Positions 14,988 to 23,537 of a stretch of DNA of 64,000 nt are shown one piece after another (within the stretch, counting starts at the first letter, position 1; each line of letters starts with the position of its first letter). The notes below the pieces were generated by a model that saw only the letters and a program-made list of their open reading frames with translations, did not search any database and was not told the origin of the DNA. Source of the DNA: an uncultured Lachnospiraceae bacterium (GTDB taxonomy: Bacteria; Bacillota; Clostridia; Lachnospirales; Lachnospiraceae); assembly GCA_902780405.1 (NCBI GenBank), contig CACZFI010000003.1:248001-312000 (forward strand), read 5' to 3'. A program made the position numbers and the translations under genes.

Positions 14988-16727
14988 CTATTCCTCTGAC
15001 TTTTCCGCATCTGTCTGCGTAGCCTTTCGCCCGCGGTAATCCGTGAAGGCCTTCAGGCAGACATTACAATTCTCTGTTTCCTCGGCGCTGTGCCATACCT
15101 CTCCGTAAAGGCTGATATAGCCCTCGCCGTCGCTGATGTCGAACTTCTCGGTTCTGTCATCTGCGCTGTATTCGATGGCGATGGGGTGAACCGCATCCGG
15201 TGTGACCACGCGTACCACCACGGCAAAGCGCTCACCGTCGGCAAGTTCGATCTTGTCCGGAAGATCCACCGTATAGTACCCGGCGTACTGCATACTTCCT
15301 GCCACCAGAAACTCCCTGTTGTTCAAGGAATCCTGATCCTTAAAATCGCGCACCAGATACACTTCAAACCGCGTATCGGGACCCGTAGCATAAAATGATA
15401 CCGCCGAAAGGTCTTCCTTCTCTCCGGCTGTGTACACATTTGCAAAATAGGCTTCGTCGTGATTGTAGCCCATCAGGCCGACCCATCCGAGCAGATCTGT
15501 CTGGTAAATCTTATCGTAATTGTTCGGTTCCGCCACCTTTGTGTAGACGACGGACTTCTCACAGATATTCTTGTCCTCATAGGACACGTAGAAATAGCCG
15601 TCCTCTCCGAAGGCCGTTCCCCAGCTGTTCTTGCAGATCCACGCCCCGTCTCTTAAAGGCATGTGCGAGAAATTTTCCTTCGGATAGTGATCATCCCATC
15701 CGATCACAACCACGTCGTGATTCGGGATGTCCTCGCCATCATAGTAGTAGGAAGCATACTCCGGCTGATAGTACTCGGATTCCGAATCCGCATACTCCAG
15801 GGAAAGAAACAGTGATGTCTCCACGCCGCCGTAACGGAAGATGGCGCTCTTTAAAGCTTCCATATCCCGCTCCCCGATCACCAGTGCTTCCTCAAGATGC
15901 TTCACCGCCGCAAGGTTCGGATCGGAAAGACCGTCTCCGTACGGATCGTCCGCCTCGTATACCGGTCCCTGCCATGCGGCAAGGTAGGCGATACTCATCG
16001 TCCGCTCTCCGCCCCGGTTCAGATCCAGGCTGTAGCTGTTACACATCGTCATGTGGTCCGTGGAAAAGATCACCGTTTCCGCCGGAAGCAGCGTACTTTC
16101 CAGCGCGCCGAGCGAAGCAAATGCCCAACAGGTACCGTATCTTCCCTGGTCACGCACGGGCGTTACACGACCGAATTCCCGCATATCATACCTTTCCGGA
16201 AGTTTTTTCTCATCCGGAAGAAGCTCAAGATTGACCGCATTTAAAGACAGACGATACTCCACCTTATAGAACAGATAGGATGCAATGGCATCGATCGGTA
16301 CATACACCTTATCGTCTACCGGCTTCGTCACCTTACTTCCGAGCCGCAGCGTATTCACGTCATTGACGACCGCCGTATCCTCACCCTCGGTAAGCGCGAT
16401 CCGGGTATCACCCTTCATCACCAGGAATCCGCCGTTTCCGTCCTTCAGCACCGCACACTCCATGATATTCTTCATGAAGTCCACGTCGACCATCAGTCGC
16501 ATCTCGTCGCTCACGTAAAAGTCGTATCCGAACTCCGCAATGTCCGCACCGCAGACTGTCACGACCAGATCCTTGTTCAGTCCTTCGATCAGGTTCTTCT
16601 CAAAGGTCTTTCGGCAGGCCTCCACCTGCTTTCCCACCTCCACCTGTCTTGCCGTATTGCGACGAAGAACATATGGAATTGTAGCCAGGATCACGATCAG
16701 GACGATGACCCACAGCAGTTTTTTCAT
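14988..16727 (-). CDS. Membrane-anchored papain-family (C1A) cysteine protease with C-terminal lectin-like domain
   Basis: A 579-residue protein. An N-terminal hydrophobic segment (about 4-20) acts as signal anchor, so the rest should be outside the cell membrane. Residues about 50-170 resemble a stalk domain of the copper-amine-oxidase N-terminal type (YVPIDAIASYL). The C1A peptidase domain follows with the oxyanion Gln194, catalytic Cys200 in GTCWAFAS, His337 in NHDVVVIGWDD and Asn367 in CKNSWG; all are present. A beta-rich lectin-like region (about 415-560) follows. It sits one base after an rRNA methyltransferase gene and three before rdgB, an unexpected operon for a surface protease. Substrate unknown; remodelling of cell-surface or host proteins is possible. 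Confidence 0.87.
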   Translation of the reverse strand: MKKLLWVIVLIVILATIPYVLRRNTARQVEVGKQVEACRKTFEKNLIEGLNKDLVVTVCGADIAEFGYDFYVSDEMRLMVDVDFMKNIMECAVLKDGNGGFLVMKGDTRIALTEGEDTAVVNDVNTLRLGSKVTKPVDDKVYVPIDAIASYLFYKVEYRLSLNAVNLELLPDEKKLPERYDMREFGRVTPVRDQGRYGTCWAFASLGALESTLLPAETVIFSTDHMTMCNSYSLDLNRGGERTMSIAYLAAWQGPVYEADDPYGDGLSDPNLAAVKHLEEALVIGERDMEALKSAIFRYGGVETSLFLSLEYADSESEYYQPEYASYYYDGEDIPNHDVVVIGWDDHYPKENFSHMPLRDGAWICKNSWGTAFGEDGYFYVSYEDKNICEKSVVYTKVAEPNNYDKIYQTDLLGWVGLMGYNHDEAYFANVYTAGEKEDLSAVSFYATGPDTRFEVYLVRDFKDQDSLNNREFLVAGSMQYAGYYTVDLPDKIELADGERFAVVVRVVTPDAVHPIAIEYSADDRTEKFDISDGEGYISLYGEVWHSAEETENCNVCLKAFTDYRGRKATQTDAEKSEE

Positions 16728-16728
16728 A

Positions 16729-17895
16729 TCAGTCTTCCTTTTGTATCTTGTGTGCTTTCGGCGGTTTCGGTCCCATAAACTGATAGAAGTAGGACCGGAT
16801 CATACCGTTGTAGATCTTGCGGTTCTTGTCCGCCTTGCGACCGATGTACTTTTCCGCATCCTCGTAGGAAGTGATCAGATACATCGACCAGTCCGAGAGA
16901 TTCGCAAAGCTCTCTCCGATGGTTTTATAGAGCGCAGGCAATGCTTCCTTCTCCTCCAGACGCTCGCCGTACGGCGGGTTCGTCAGGATGAAGCCATAGT
17001 GCTTCGGGCTGCTTAAATCCTTCACATCACGCGCCTGAAAATGAATGTATTTATCCACGCCTGCAGCCTTGGCATTCGCCATGGCGCATTTGATGATCTC
17101 CGGATCGGCATCATACCCCTGGATGTGCATCTCCACATCCCTTTTCACGAGATCCTTCGCCTCTTCATACGCTCTGTCCCAGTCAGTCTTTCGAAGAAGC
17201 TTGGTCCAGTCGCATGCCGTAAAGCTCCGGTTCATACCGGGAGCGATTCCGGCGCCGAGCATGGCTGCTTCTATGGGAAATGTACCGCTGCCGCAGAACG
17301 GATCCACCAGAATACGATCCGCATGCCAGGGTGTCAGCATCAAAAGCGCGGAGGCAAGTGTCTCTGAAATAGGCGCCTTGCCCACAAGCTGCCTGTAGCC
17401 TCTCTTGTGAAGCGAAGTTCCGGAAGTGTCTAATCCGACCGTCACTTTGTCCTTCATGATAAAGATGCGGATGGGATACTCGTCACCGGTCTCTTCAAAG
17501 CGACCGGTCCTATAGGTTTCCTTCATGCGCTCAACGATGGCCTTCTTCACGATGGACTGAATGGAACGTCCGGAAAAAAGCGCGCTCTTATTCGTCGTGG
17601 CTTTCGTCACCCAGAATTTTGCATCTCTGGGCAGGTACTCCTCCCAGGGAAGCGCACGGATACCCTCGAAAAGCTCGTCAAAGGTGGTTGCGACAAAACT
17701 GCCTACGGAAAGCAGAATTCTCTCTGCCGTACGTATGCGGATATTACTTCTGCAGATTGCCGAAAGATCTCCGGTATAAGTTACCCTTCCGTCCTCGACC
17801 TGCACCGTCTCATAACCGAGTTCCTGTATTTCTCTTTTTAATACCGCCTCTAATCCGAAATGGCAGGGGGCAATCAATGTGATCTGCTGTCCCAT
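16729..17895 (-). CDS. THUMP-domain class I SAM RNA methyltransferase (RlmL N-terminal type / YpsC family)
   Basis: A 388-residue protein. The N-terminal ferredoxin-like and THUMP regions (about 1-155) bind RNA. The methyltransferase domain (about 165-375) has the SAM motif LVDPFCGSGTFPIEAA and the catalytic NPPYGERL motif typical of enzymes that methylate guanine N2 in 23S rRNA (position 2445 in E. coli RlmL). It corresponds in length to the Bacillus YpsC protein and lacks the RlmK half of the E. coli fusion. The next gene begins one base after its stop. Confidence 0.92.
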   Translation of the reverse strand: MGQQITLIAPCHFGLEAVLKREIQELGYETVQVEDGRVTYTGDLSAICRSNIRIRTAERILLSVGSFVATTFDELFEGIRALPWEEYLPRDAKFWVTKATTNKSALFSGRSIQSIVKKAIVERMKETYRTGRFEETGDEYPIRIFIMKDKVTVGLDTSGTSLHKRGYRQLVGKAPISETLASALLMLTPWHADRILVDPFCGSGTFPIEAAMLGAGIAPGMNRSFTACDWTKLLRKTDWDRAYEEAKDLVKRDVEMHIQGYDADPEIIKCAMANAKAAGVDKYIHFQARDVKDLSSPKHYGFILTNPPYGERLEEKEALPALYKTIGESFANLSDWSMYLITSYEDAEKYIGRKADKNRKIYNGMIRSYFYQFMGPKPPKAHKIQKED

Positions 17896-17924
17896 TGGTA
17901 CTACTCCGTTTCCTTAAAAGACAG

Positions 17925-17958
17925 TTGTGCCATGAGCGTATGAAACGTCATGGCACAA
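17925..17958 (-). terminator. Hairpin after pgi, probable terminator
   Basis: On the minus strand TTGTGCCATGA pairs with TCATGGCACAA around a 12-base loop. The T run after it is short and interrupted (CTGTCTTTT), so termination may be partial. Confidence 0.6.
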
Positions 17959-17977
17959 TCTGCGTACCTATCTGTAA

Positions 17978-19333
17978 TTACTTGGAAAGTCTTTCCTGAA
18001 GGGCCTTGGTCATCTCCTCAAAGCCGGGCTTTCCTAAAAGTGCGAACATGTTCTTCTTGTAGCTCTCCACACCGGGCTGGTTGAAGGGGTTTACACCGAG
18101 GGTGTAACCGCTTACGCCGCATGCGAACTCGAATACATAGAAGAGCTCGCCGAGAGTTGCCTCATCGATCTTCGGGATGGTAACCAAAATGTTCGGAACA
18201 CCGCCATCCACGTGTGCGAGAATGGTTCCGTTCATGGCACATTTGTTGACGAAATCCATCTCCTTGCCTGCCAGGTAGTTGAGGCCGTCCAAATCTACGG
18301 GCTCCTCACCGATGGTTACGGCAGATCTCGGAGACTCTACATTGATCACAGTCTCGAAGTGGTTCTTGGTACCCTCCTGGATGAACTGTCCGAGGGAGTG
18401 AAGATCTGTGGTAAGATCCACAGCAGTGGGGAAGATACCCTTGCCGTCCTTGCCCTCGCTCTCACCGTAGAGCTGCTTCCACCACTCGGATACGTAGTGA
18501 AGGCCGGGCTCGTAGTTTGCAAGGATCTCCATGCCGAGTCCCTTCTCGTGAAGTACATTTCGAACCGCTGCATACTGCATGGCGGGGTTCTTGTCGAAGT
18601 CTTCTGCCTTGCAGTACTCACGTGCATTGGCTGCACCCTGCATCAGCTTGTCGATATCGGCACCGGATACGGCGATGGGAAGAAGTCCTACAGCCGTGAG
18701 TACGGAGAAACGTCCTCCTACATCATCGGGTACGACGAAGGTCTCGTAGCCTTCCTCGGTAGCAAGTGTCTTTAAAGCTCCCTTTGCCTTATCGGTGGTC
18801 GCGTAAATTCTCTTCGCAGCCTCTGCCTTGCCGTACTTGTCCTCAAGCTTCTTCTTGAAGATGCGGAATGCGATGGCGGGCTCTGTGGTGGTTCCGGACT
18901 TGGAGATCACGTTCACGGAGAAATCCTTGTCTGCTACCGCATCCATCAGATCAGCCATGTAGCTGCTGGAGATGTTGTTTCCGCAGTAGTAGATCTCCGG
19001 TGTCTTTCTTACGGATTTATCAACTGCATTGTAGAAGGTATGGCGAAGCGCTTCGATCGCTGCTCTTGCGCCGAGATAGGATCCGCCGATACCGATCACG
19101 ATCAGTACATCGGAATCGCTCTTGATCTTCTCTGCTGCCTTCTTGATGCGATCGAACTCATCCTTGTCGTAATCTACGGGAAGGTCGATCCATCCGAGGA
19201 AATCATTTCCCTCGCCGGTCTTCTCAAGAAGTGTCTTCTTCGCTGCTACAACGCGATCCTTGATCGCTGCCACATCTGCGGGCGTCGCCATAAATTCGGT
19301 ATTGCCAAAGTCAAATTGAATTGTCTGTGCCAT
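17978..19333 (-). CDS. pgi: Glucose-6-phosphate isomerase
   Basis: A 451-residue cytoplasmic enzyme that interconverts glucose 6-phosphate and fructose 6-phosphate in glycolysis. Motifs include [18 protein letters not shown] (phosphate loop), [17 protein letters not shown] (sugar phosphate binding), [20 protein letters not shown] (a family signature with catalytic Arg) and the C-terminal signature [19 protein letters not shown] with the catalytic Lys. Length fits the short bacterial Pgi form. It has its own strong promoter and a hairpin after it, so it is probably a single-gene unit. Confidence 0.97.
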   Translation of the reverse strand: MAQTIQFDFGNTEFMATPADVAAIKDRVVAAKKTLLEKTGEGNDFLGWIDLPVDYDKDEFDRIKKAAEKIKSDSDVLIVIGIGGSYLGARAAIEALRHTFYNAVDKSVRKTPEIYYCGNNISSSYMADLMDAVADKDFSVNVISKSGTTTEPAIAFRIFKKKLEDKYGKAEAAKRIYATTDKAKGALKTLATEEGYETFVVPDDVGGRFSVLTAVGLLPIAVSGADIDKLMQGAANAREYCKAEDFDKNPAMQYAAVRNVLHEKGLGMEILANYEPGLHYVSEWWKQLYGESEGKDGKGIFPTAVDLTTDLHSLGQFIQEGTKNHFETVINVESPRSAVTIGEEPVDLDGLNYLAGKEMDFVNKCAMNGTILAHVDGGVPNILVTIPKIDEATLGELFYVFEFACGVSGYTLGVNPFNQPGVESYKKNMFALLGKPGFEEMTKALQERLSK

Positions 19334-19374
19334 AATAAACTCTCCTCTTTATATTATGAAATCTCTAAACACAC

Positions 19375-19403
19375 ATTTTAGCAAATCCATTTTTCTATTA
19401 CAA
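19375..19403 (-). promoter_or_regulatory. Sigma-A promoter of pgi
   Basis: On the minus strand: -35 TTGTAA (19398-19403), 17-base spacer, -10 TAAAAT (19375-19380). AGAGGAGAG lies before the pgi ATG. Confidence 0.72.
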
Positions 19404-19663
19404 GCCTGAATCTTTATAATTTGTATTATTTATGTATACTCGCTTGCACTTTCAAACAAAAATAATTAGGTGTTTTTCTCATTCCGCGATTTCACAGAAT
19501 GTTCACTTTACATTTCGTTTTTCCGGTGATATCCTTTAATTGTTGTTCGAAACATGGTGAATCCATCATGTTTTTCCCGTATTAATTCATAAGAAAACTG
19601 GATTTGTGTCAACATTGTTGTCACAATTTGAAAAGCCGTATACTGAATGCTTAATAACTAATC
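19404..19663. other. AT-rich intergenic region with a terminator-like hairpin and a near-palindrome
   Basis: No protein gene was seen. A 10-bp stem AAACATGGTG / CATCATGTTT with a 4-base loop followed by five T lies at 19550-19575 (plus strand). A 23-base near-palindrome (arms TTGTGTCAAC / GTTGTCACAA, one mismatch) lies at 19604-19626, directly before a -10-like TATACT at 19639-19644. It is a plausible operator and promoter for the next gene. Base composition is clearly more AT-rich than the neighbours. Confidence 0.5.
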
Positions 19664-20155
19664 ATGGTGAATCAAAACAATATGGATAAACTAGATAAAA
19701 AGATTTTTGAGACAAATAAATATGTAAATATTGGAACAATTCGTGCCGAATTCGTTGATTTTTTCAACACGCATGGATTAAACAATACCTTAAAATATAA
19801 TACTCCAATTATATTCTGGAAAGATAGGGTGGCGCATACAGACGAGCATAAAAATGATTTCATGTCAGATATTATGTATCAGATATGCTTCGAAGAAATA
19901 CCAAAGATTATATATTGTCCAAACTATATCAGCGTACATCCAAAGGAAAAAAGTGTTTCTTTTATTCGTGATTACACATCAAGTCATATTAACGTAGCCA
20001 TAAGAGTAACCGTAAGTGGTGCTCTGGCTTACAGAACAATGTATCCGTTGCTGGACGCAACATTGACTCATTACATCGATAAAGGCCATGCATGGAAAGT
20101 TGAATATGATGATGACGGTACGCCAATAATAATTGACAAAACCAATAACAAATAG
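19664..20155 (+). CDS. AT-rich orphan gene, possible PBECR-type (BECR-fold) nuclease
   Basis: A 163-residue protein unlike its neighbours in base composition and codon use (many AAA, AAT, ATA codons). The stretch KDRVAHTDEHKNDF, then EEIPKIIYCPNYISVHP, then VSFIRDY, then NVAIRVTVSGALAYRTMYPL and a final LTHYIDKGHAWKVE, follows the order of motifs in PBECR domains (phage-barnase-EndoU-ColicinE5/D-RelE-like nucleases): a His-containing helix, a predicted strand, a hydrophobic strand with Arg, and an R-T-M-Y-P motif. Those domains are usually toxin or phage nucleases. I recognise this from motif pattern only. There is no clear ribosome site; the predicted leader is about 13 bases. No protein antitoxin is evident beside it. 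Probably horizontally acquired. Confidence 0.6.
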   Translation: MVNQNNMDKLDKKIFETNKYVNIGTIRAEFVDFFNTHGLNNTLKYNTPIIFWKDRVAHTDEHKNDFMSDIMYQICFEEIPKIIYCPNYISVHPKEKSVSFIRDYTSSHINVAIRVTVSGALAYRTMYPLLDATLTHYIDKGHAWKVEYDDDGTPIIIDKTNNK

Positions 20156-20171
20156 TATGATGACATATAAG

Positions 20172-20297
20172 AAAAGCGGAATCTGAGGACGGAACAGGCA
20201 GCCGTCACGCCCTTGCGGTCTTTAAAGAGATGTAGATTGTCACCTACCTATTCTGCTTTGCTTGATAACTATCCCGCCCAATACCGGGCGGGTTTTT
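20172..20297 (+). ncRNA. Candidate structured RNA with terminator, downstream of the PBECR-like gene
   Basis: An outer stem AAGCGGAAT (20174-20182) / ATTCTGCTT (20250-20258) encloses three small stems: GACGG/CCGTC, CGC-CCTT-GCG and GTAG/CTAC. About 15 bases later a strong terminator CCCGCCC-6-GGGCGGG with five T ends at 20297. It could be the 3' untranslated part of the preceding gene, an independent small RNA, or an RNA partner of the putative toxin. I do not recognise it as 6S, SRP, tmRNA or a known riboswitch. The downstream gene rsmA is on the other strand, so it is not a leader. Confidence 0.5.
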
Positions 20298-20415
20298 GTT
20301 TTACAAGCCTTAATTTGCGTAAATGTACTCCATCATCGTAAGGAAATATTCAGGGGTAATCTCAAAGGCCGACGTATTCTCTTTTTGAAAAAAGCAGTTG
20401 ATCCATAACACGAAA

Positions 20416-21282
20416 CTAAGAAAGTGCGTCTGCAAGCGCCGCAAACTGAGCCAAAGTCAGGGTTTCTCCCCGAACGGTTGCGGAAAGTCCGAGTCCTTCA
20501 AGGGCTTTTCCGACTTCTTCCTTCGTATAGGAAAGTCCCGCATAATTGGATATGCCGTTTACAAGGGTTTTTCTTCTCTGGTTGAAGGACGCGCGAATGA
20601 TCTCAAACATCTGCTTCTCATCACGAACCTCTACGGGCGGTTGCTCGTGGGTGGTCAGCCTGATCACCGCCGATCCCACATTGGGGCGCGGCATAAAGCA
20701 GTTCGGCGGCACATTTGCCGCAATATAAGCCTCCGCGTAATACTGCACAGCGAGGGACAGTGCCCCGTAATCCTTCGTGCCGGGCGCTGCCTGCATCCGC
20801 TCCGCCACTTCCTTTTGGACCATAACGGTGATGGATTTCACCGGGATATGATTCTCCAAAAGTCCCATAATGATCGGTGTGGTGATGTAATAGGGCAGAT
20901 TCGCCACCACCTTGATGGGTCCGGATGCCTTCGCCGCGATCGCCGCTATGTCCACCTTCAGGATGTCGTCATTGATCACACTTACGTTATCATAAGGCGC
21001 CAGTGTCTCTTCAAGGATCGGCAGAAGATTTCTGTCAATCTCCACTGCGTATACGCGTCCCGCAGCCTCGGCCAGATACTGGGTCAGGGTTCCGATACCC
21101 GGCCCAACCTCAAGAACCGTATCCTCCGATCCGATCTCGGCTGCCCGAAGGATCTTGTCCATCACGTGACCGTCGATCAGAAAGTTCTGTCCGAAGCGCT
21201 TCTGAAAGGAAAATCCGTGCTTCTTGATCGTGGCGATCGTCACCTGCGGGTTGCTCAGTTTTTCTTCGTCAGGAATTCTCAT
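20416..21282 (-). CDS. rsmA: 16S rRNA (adenine1518/1519-N6) dimethyltransferase
   Basis: About 288 residues. It dimethylates two adjacent adenines in the 3' hairpin of 16S rRNA during small-subunit maturation. Motifs are KKHGFSFQKRFGQNFLID at the N-terminus, the SAM loop VLEVGPGIGTLTQYLAE and the catalytic VVANLPYYITTPI (NLPY). A longer frame reaches 21339, but the ATG at 21282 overlaps the tatD stop as ATGA and gives the family N-terminus MRIPDEEKLSNP. It is therefore coupled to tatD, a common clostridial pair. Confidence 0.96.
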   Translation of the reverse strand: MRIPDEEKLSNPQVTIATIKKHGFSFQKRFGQNFLIDGHVMDKILRAAEIGSEDTVLEVGPGIGTLTQYLAEAAGRVYAVEIDRNLLPILEETLAPYDNVSVINDDILKVDIAAIAAKASGPIKVVANLPYYITTPIIMGLLENHIPVKSITVMVQKEVAERMQAAPGTKDYGALSLAVQYYAEAYIAANVPPNCFMPRPNVGSAVIRLTTHEQPPVEVRDEKQMFEIIRASFNQRRKTLVNGISNYAGLSYTKEEVGKALEGLGLSATVRGETLTLAQFAALADALS

Positions 21283-22070
21283 ATGCTTTCTTCCCTTATT
21301 TTGTACAGTCTGCATGCATTGTCCCAGGTTGCCGCGCATACCTCTTCTGCGGTGATCTCCTTGATCGACGCGATGGCTTCCGCTACGTAACTAAGGTAAG
21401 CCGAGGAGTTTCGCTTACCGCGGAAGGGTTCCGGCGTCAGATAGGGTGCGTCGGTTTCCAGGACGATATGTGAAAGCGGGATGTAGTCCACCGCTTCTTT
21501 TAACTTCTTTGCATTCTTGAATGTGACGACGCCGCCGATCCCGAAGAAGAAGTCGAGGTCTAAAACCTCTCTTGCAACCTCCTTCGTATAGCTGTAGCAG
21601 TGCATCACGCCGCCGATTTCTTCCGCATGTGCACTGCGCATGATATCAAGCGTATCCTTTGCGGCATCGCGGCTGTGGATCACGATGGGAACTTCCGCGC
21701 GGCGCGCTAAATCCATCTGCGCCTCAAAGTACTCCTTCTGAACGGATTTTTCCACATCATCATAGTGGTAATCGAGTCCGATCTCCCCCACGGCCACCAG
21801 CTTATCGTTCGACGCAAGCAGTCGTTCAAGGGTGTCCATGGCACCCGGTTCCGAAAGGCAGTCCACCTCTGTGGGAAATGCACCGACGGTTCCGTACATA
21901 AAGTCATACTTTCTTGTGTATAGATCATTCTCCAGAGAAGTCACGACATTGGTCGCTATATTCGTAACCCGGGAAACCCCGGATGTGACAAGGTCCGCAA
22001 GAAAGCTCTCCCGGTCCTCGTCGTAGCACGCCTCATTGTAATGTACATGTGTATCAAAAATCCTGTTCAT
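21279..22070 (-). CDS. tatD: TatD-family metal-dependent DNase/hydrolase
   Basis: About 263 residues. TIM-barrel metallohydrolase with the metal ligands FDTHVHYN (HxH), GEIGLDYHYDD (Glu), VIHSRDA (His), MHCYSYT (His) and ETDAPYLTPEP (Asp). Members show 3'-5' exonuclease activity on DNA and have roles in DNA repair or tRNA quality control. Translation probably starts at the ATG at 22070; a TTG three codons upstream is also possible. It is coupled to rsmA by a four-base overlap. Confidence 0.94.
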   Translation of the reverse strand: MNRIFDTHVHYNEACYDEDRESFLADLVTSGVSRVTNIATNVVTSLENDLYTRKYDFMYGTVGAFPTEVDCLSEPGAMDTLERLLASNDKLVAVGEIGLDYHYDDVEKSVQKEYFEAQMDLARRAEVPIVIHSRDAAKDTLDIMRSAHAEEIGGVMHCYSYTKEVAREVLDLDFFFGIGGVVTFKNAKKLKEAVDYIPLSHIVLETDAPYLTPEPFRGKRNSSAYLSYVAEAIASIKEITAEEVCAATWDNACRLYKIREESI

Positions 22071-22112
22071 GGTCTCCAAACATCCTGCCTGTCATCGTCA
22101 TATTCTAAAAAA

Positions 22113-22165
22113 AAATAGTTGGCCTCGGGGCTTTCTACCGGTTGGGATATAAGCCCCGGGCCAAC
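22113..22165 (-). terminator. Strong rho-independent terminator after the four-helix membrane protein
   Basis: On the minus strand AGTTGGCC-CGGGGCTT pairs with AAGCCCCG-AGGCCAACT around a loop of about 20 bases, followed by nine T. Confidence 0.85.
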
Positions 22166-22180
22166 TGATGTTTTAATCTA

Positions 22181-22582
22181 TTACTCTGCGTCTTCCTTAA
22201 GGATGAAGCCAAGCACACCTGCAAGAATCATGATGATTCCGGAGATAAGTGCAAGCCAGTATCCAAGGCCCTTGTTGATAAGATCAGCAAGCTCGCCGAG
22301 ATCCTTGAGATCCTTAGCGTTGCTGAAGAAGGAAAGAAGCATACCTGCACCTGCAAGGATTGCAAGGATGTTGGCGATCATTTCCTTTCCAAGTAAACCT
22401 ACTACTACAGAAGCGATTGCGAATACAAGCCAAAGGATCGCAATACCGATACCATCGGGCTTGAATAAGTTTACAGTCTCCTTCATGCCGAAGAACTCTA
22501 CGCTGTAGAACGGCATGATGCCGGCGATAAGAACCAGAATTGTTCCGACAATTCTGCAAATTCCAGCTTTTGTTAATTTCAT
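22181..22582 (-). CDS. Small four-helix membrane protein of unknown function
   Basis: A 133-residue, very hydrophobic protein. Predicted membrane segments lie near residues 8-26, 45-66, 68-86 and 106-126. A short charged stretch KDLKDLGELADLINKG lies between the third and fourth. It starts at an ATG preceded by AAGGAGGAG and is flanked by its own promoter and a strong terminator, so it is a single-gene unit. I do not recognise a characterised family. Confidence 0.8.
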   Translation of the reverse strand: MKLTKAGICRIVGTILVLIAGIMPFYSVEFFGMKETVNLFKPDGIGIAILWLVFAIASVVVGLLGKEMIANILAILAGAGMLLSFFSNAKDLKDLGELADLINKGLGYWLALISGIIMILAGVLGFILKEDAE

Positions 22583-22644
22583 AACTAAACTCCTCCTTAA
22601 ATGTGTGTAGGGTACCGTTGTCCCCCCAACCGGTGTTCCGTGCT

Positions 22645-22650
22645 ATTATA
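22645..22650 (-). promoter_or_regulatory. Extended -10 promoter of the four-helix membrane protein gene
   Basis: On the minus strand TGTTATAAT gives a TGn-extended -10 (TATAAT). The -35 is poor (TAGATT at 17 bases). The leader of about 60 bases ends in AAGGAGGAG before the ATG. Confidence 0.55.
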
Positions 22651-22694
22651 ACAGATTCATGATGCAAAATCTACTACCCAAACGGATAATTTAC

Positions 22695-23537
22695 TCATTT
22701 TTCTTTGCGAAAGACAAAGAAGATTCCGCCTGCGAGAACAAGCGCGGCTGCAACTCCGGTAAGAATCACAAAGGGCGTATCGAAGCGGGCGGGATCGGGC
22801 AGGAAGAGAAGGGATCCGTTAACGCAGATGTGAAAGAGTATCCCGGGAATCAGGCTTTCAAACCGAACCGCCAAAAAGCCGAGAAGGATACCGAAAACCG
22901 TTGCGTACACGCCCTGGATCAGATTGCCGTGATAGCATCCGAAGAGGAGCGCCGTAAGTAAAACCGCCGGTGTCTTCGGAAGCAGTCGCTTCGCATATCC
23001 GAGGATCACACCGCGGAAGAAAAACTCTTCTGCAAAGGGCGCAACCAGAAATGCCGCAAGAATGGACGGCCACGCCGAGGACACACCGATCAGACTCTCC
23101 AGCGCCTTGTCGTATGCGGCAAAGATTCCCGGAAGCATCGGCCGAAGCAAGGTAAGGACTGCATCCGTCATATACTGGGCCGCACATCCGGCGATCGTGA
23201 GTGCGATCGGTATCAGGATACCGAGCTTCTTTAAGTTCGACTTTATCAGGGTCGGAAGTGTCTCCTCTTTTATGAAGATATAACGATACCACAGTCCGAA
23301 TACCAGAAGGAACAGCAGATGCAGCGCCAGATTCGTGTAGGCGATGTTCATCGGCTGCGCCATCTCCGCGTTCATCAGGGATGAAACCGTGCTTCCCGCA
23401 GGTGTTGCGGACTTGGATGCTGCCATCCTCAAAAAGACGATGATCACGTCAATCAAATGAACCGCCGCCTGCAGGAGAAACCCTACAAGCAGCGGTACAA
23501 ATACCATACAGATTTGTTTAAATCTATTTGATACCAT
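22695..23537 (-). CDS. CPBP-family intramembrane glutamic endopeptidase (CAAX protease/bacteriocin-processing type)
   Basis: About 280 residues with roughly eight hydrophobic segments. Motif 1 is FAEEFFFRGVILGY (the EExxxR pair) and motif 2 is FGCYHGNLIQGVYATVFG (His), followed by the last conserved stretch LIPGILFHICVNG, so the catalytic set looks complete. Members cleave within the membrane and serve in prenyl-protein-like processing, bacteriocin immunity or stress. An upstream start at 23576 exists, but MVSNRFKQI at 23537 gives a better N-terminus and overlaps the preceding gene by 14 bases. Substrate unknown. Confidence 0.88.
   Translation of the reverse strand: MVSNRFKQICMVFVPLLVGFLLQAAVHLIDVIIVFLRMAASKSATPAGSTVSSLMNAEMAQPMNIAYTNLALHLLFLLVFGLWYRYIFIKEETLPTLIKSNLKKLGILIPIALTIAGCAAQYMTDAVLTLLRPMLPGIFAAYDKALESLIGVSSAWPSILAAFLVAPFAEEFFFRGVILGYAKRLLPKTPAVLLTALLFGCYHGNLIQGVYATVFGILLGFLAVRFESLIPGILFHICVNGSLLFLPDPARFDTPFVILTGVAAALVLAGGIFFVFRKEK

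Noticed and set aside
20172-20260. SRP RNA (4.5S-like) as identity of the structured RNA
   Set aside because: A GGAAC...GGCAGCC stretch recalls the SRP core, but the GGAA tetraloop closed by GC pairs and the symmetric internal loop are missing.
20398-21390. A 330-codon open frame on the plus strand
   Set aside because: Antisense of rsmA and the end of tatD, both certain genes.
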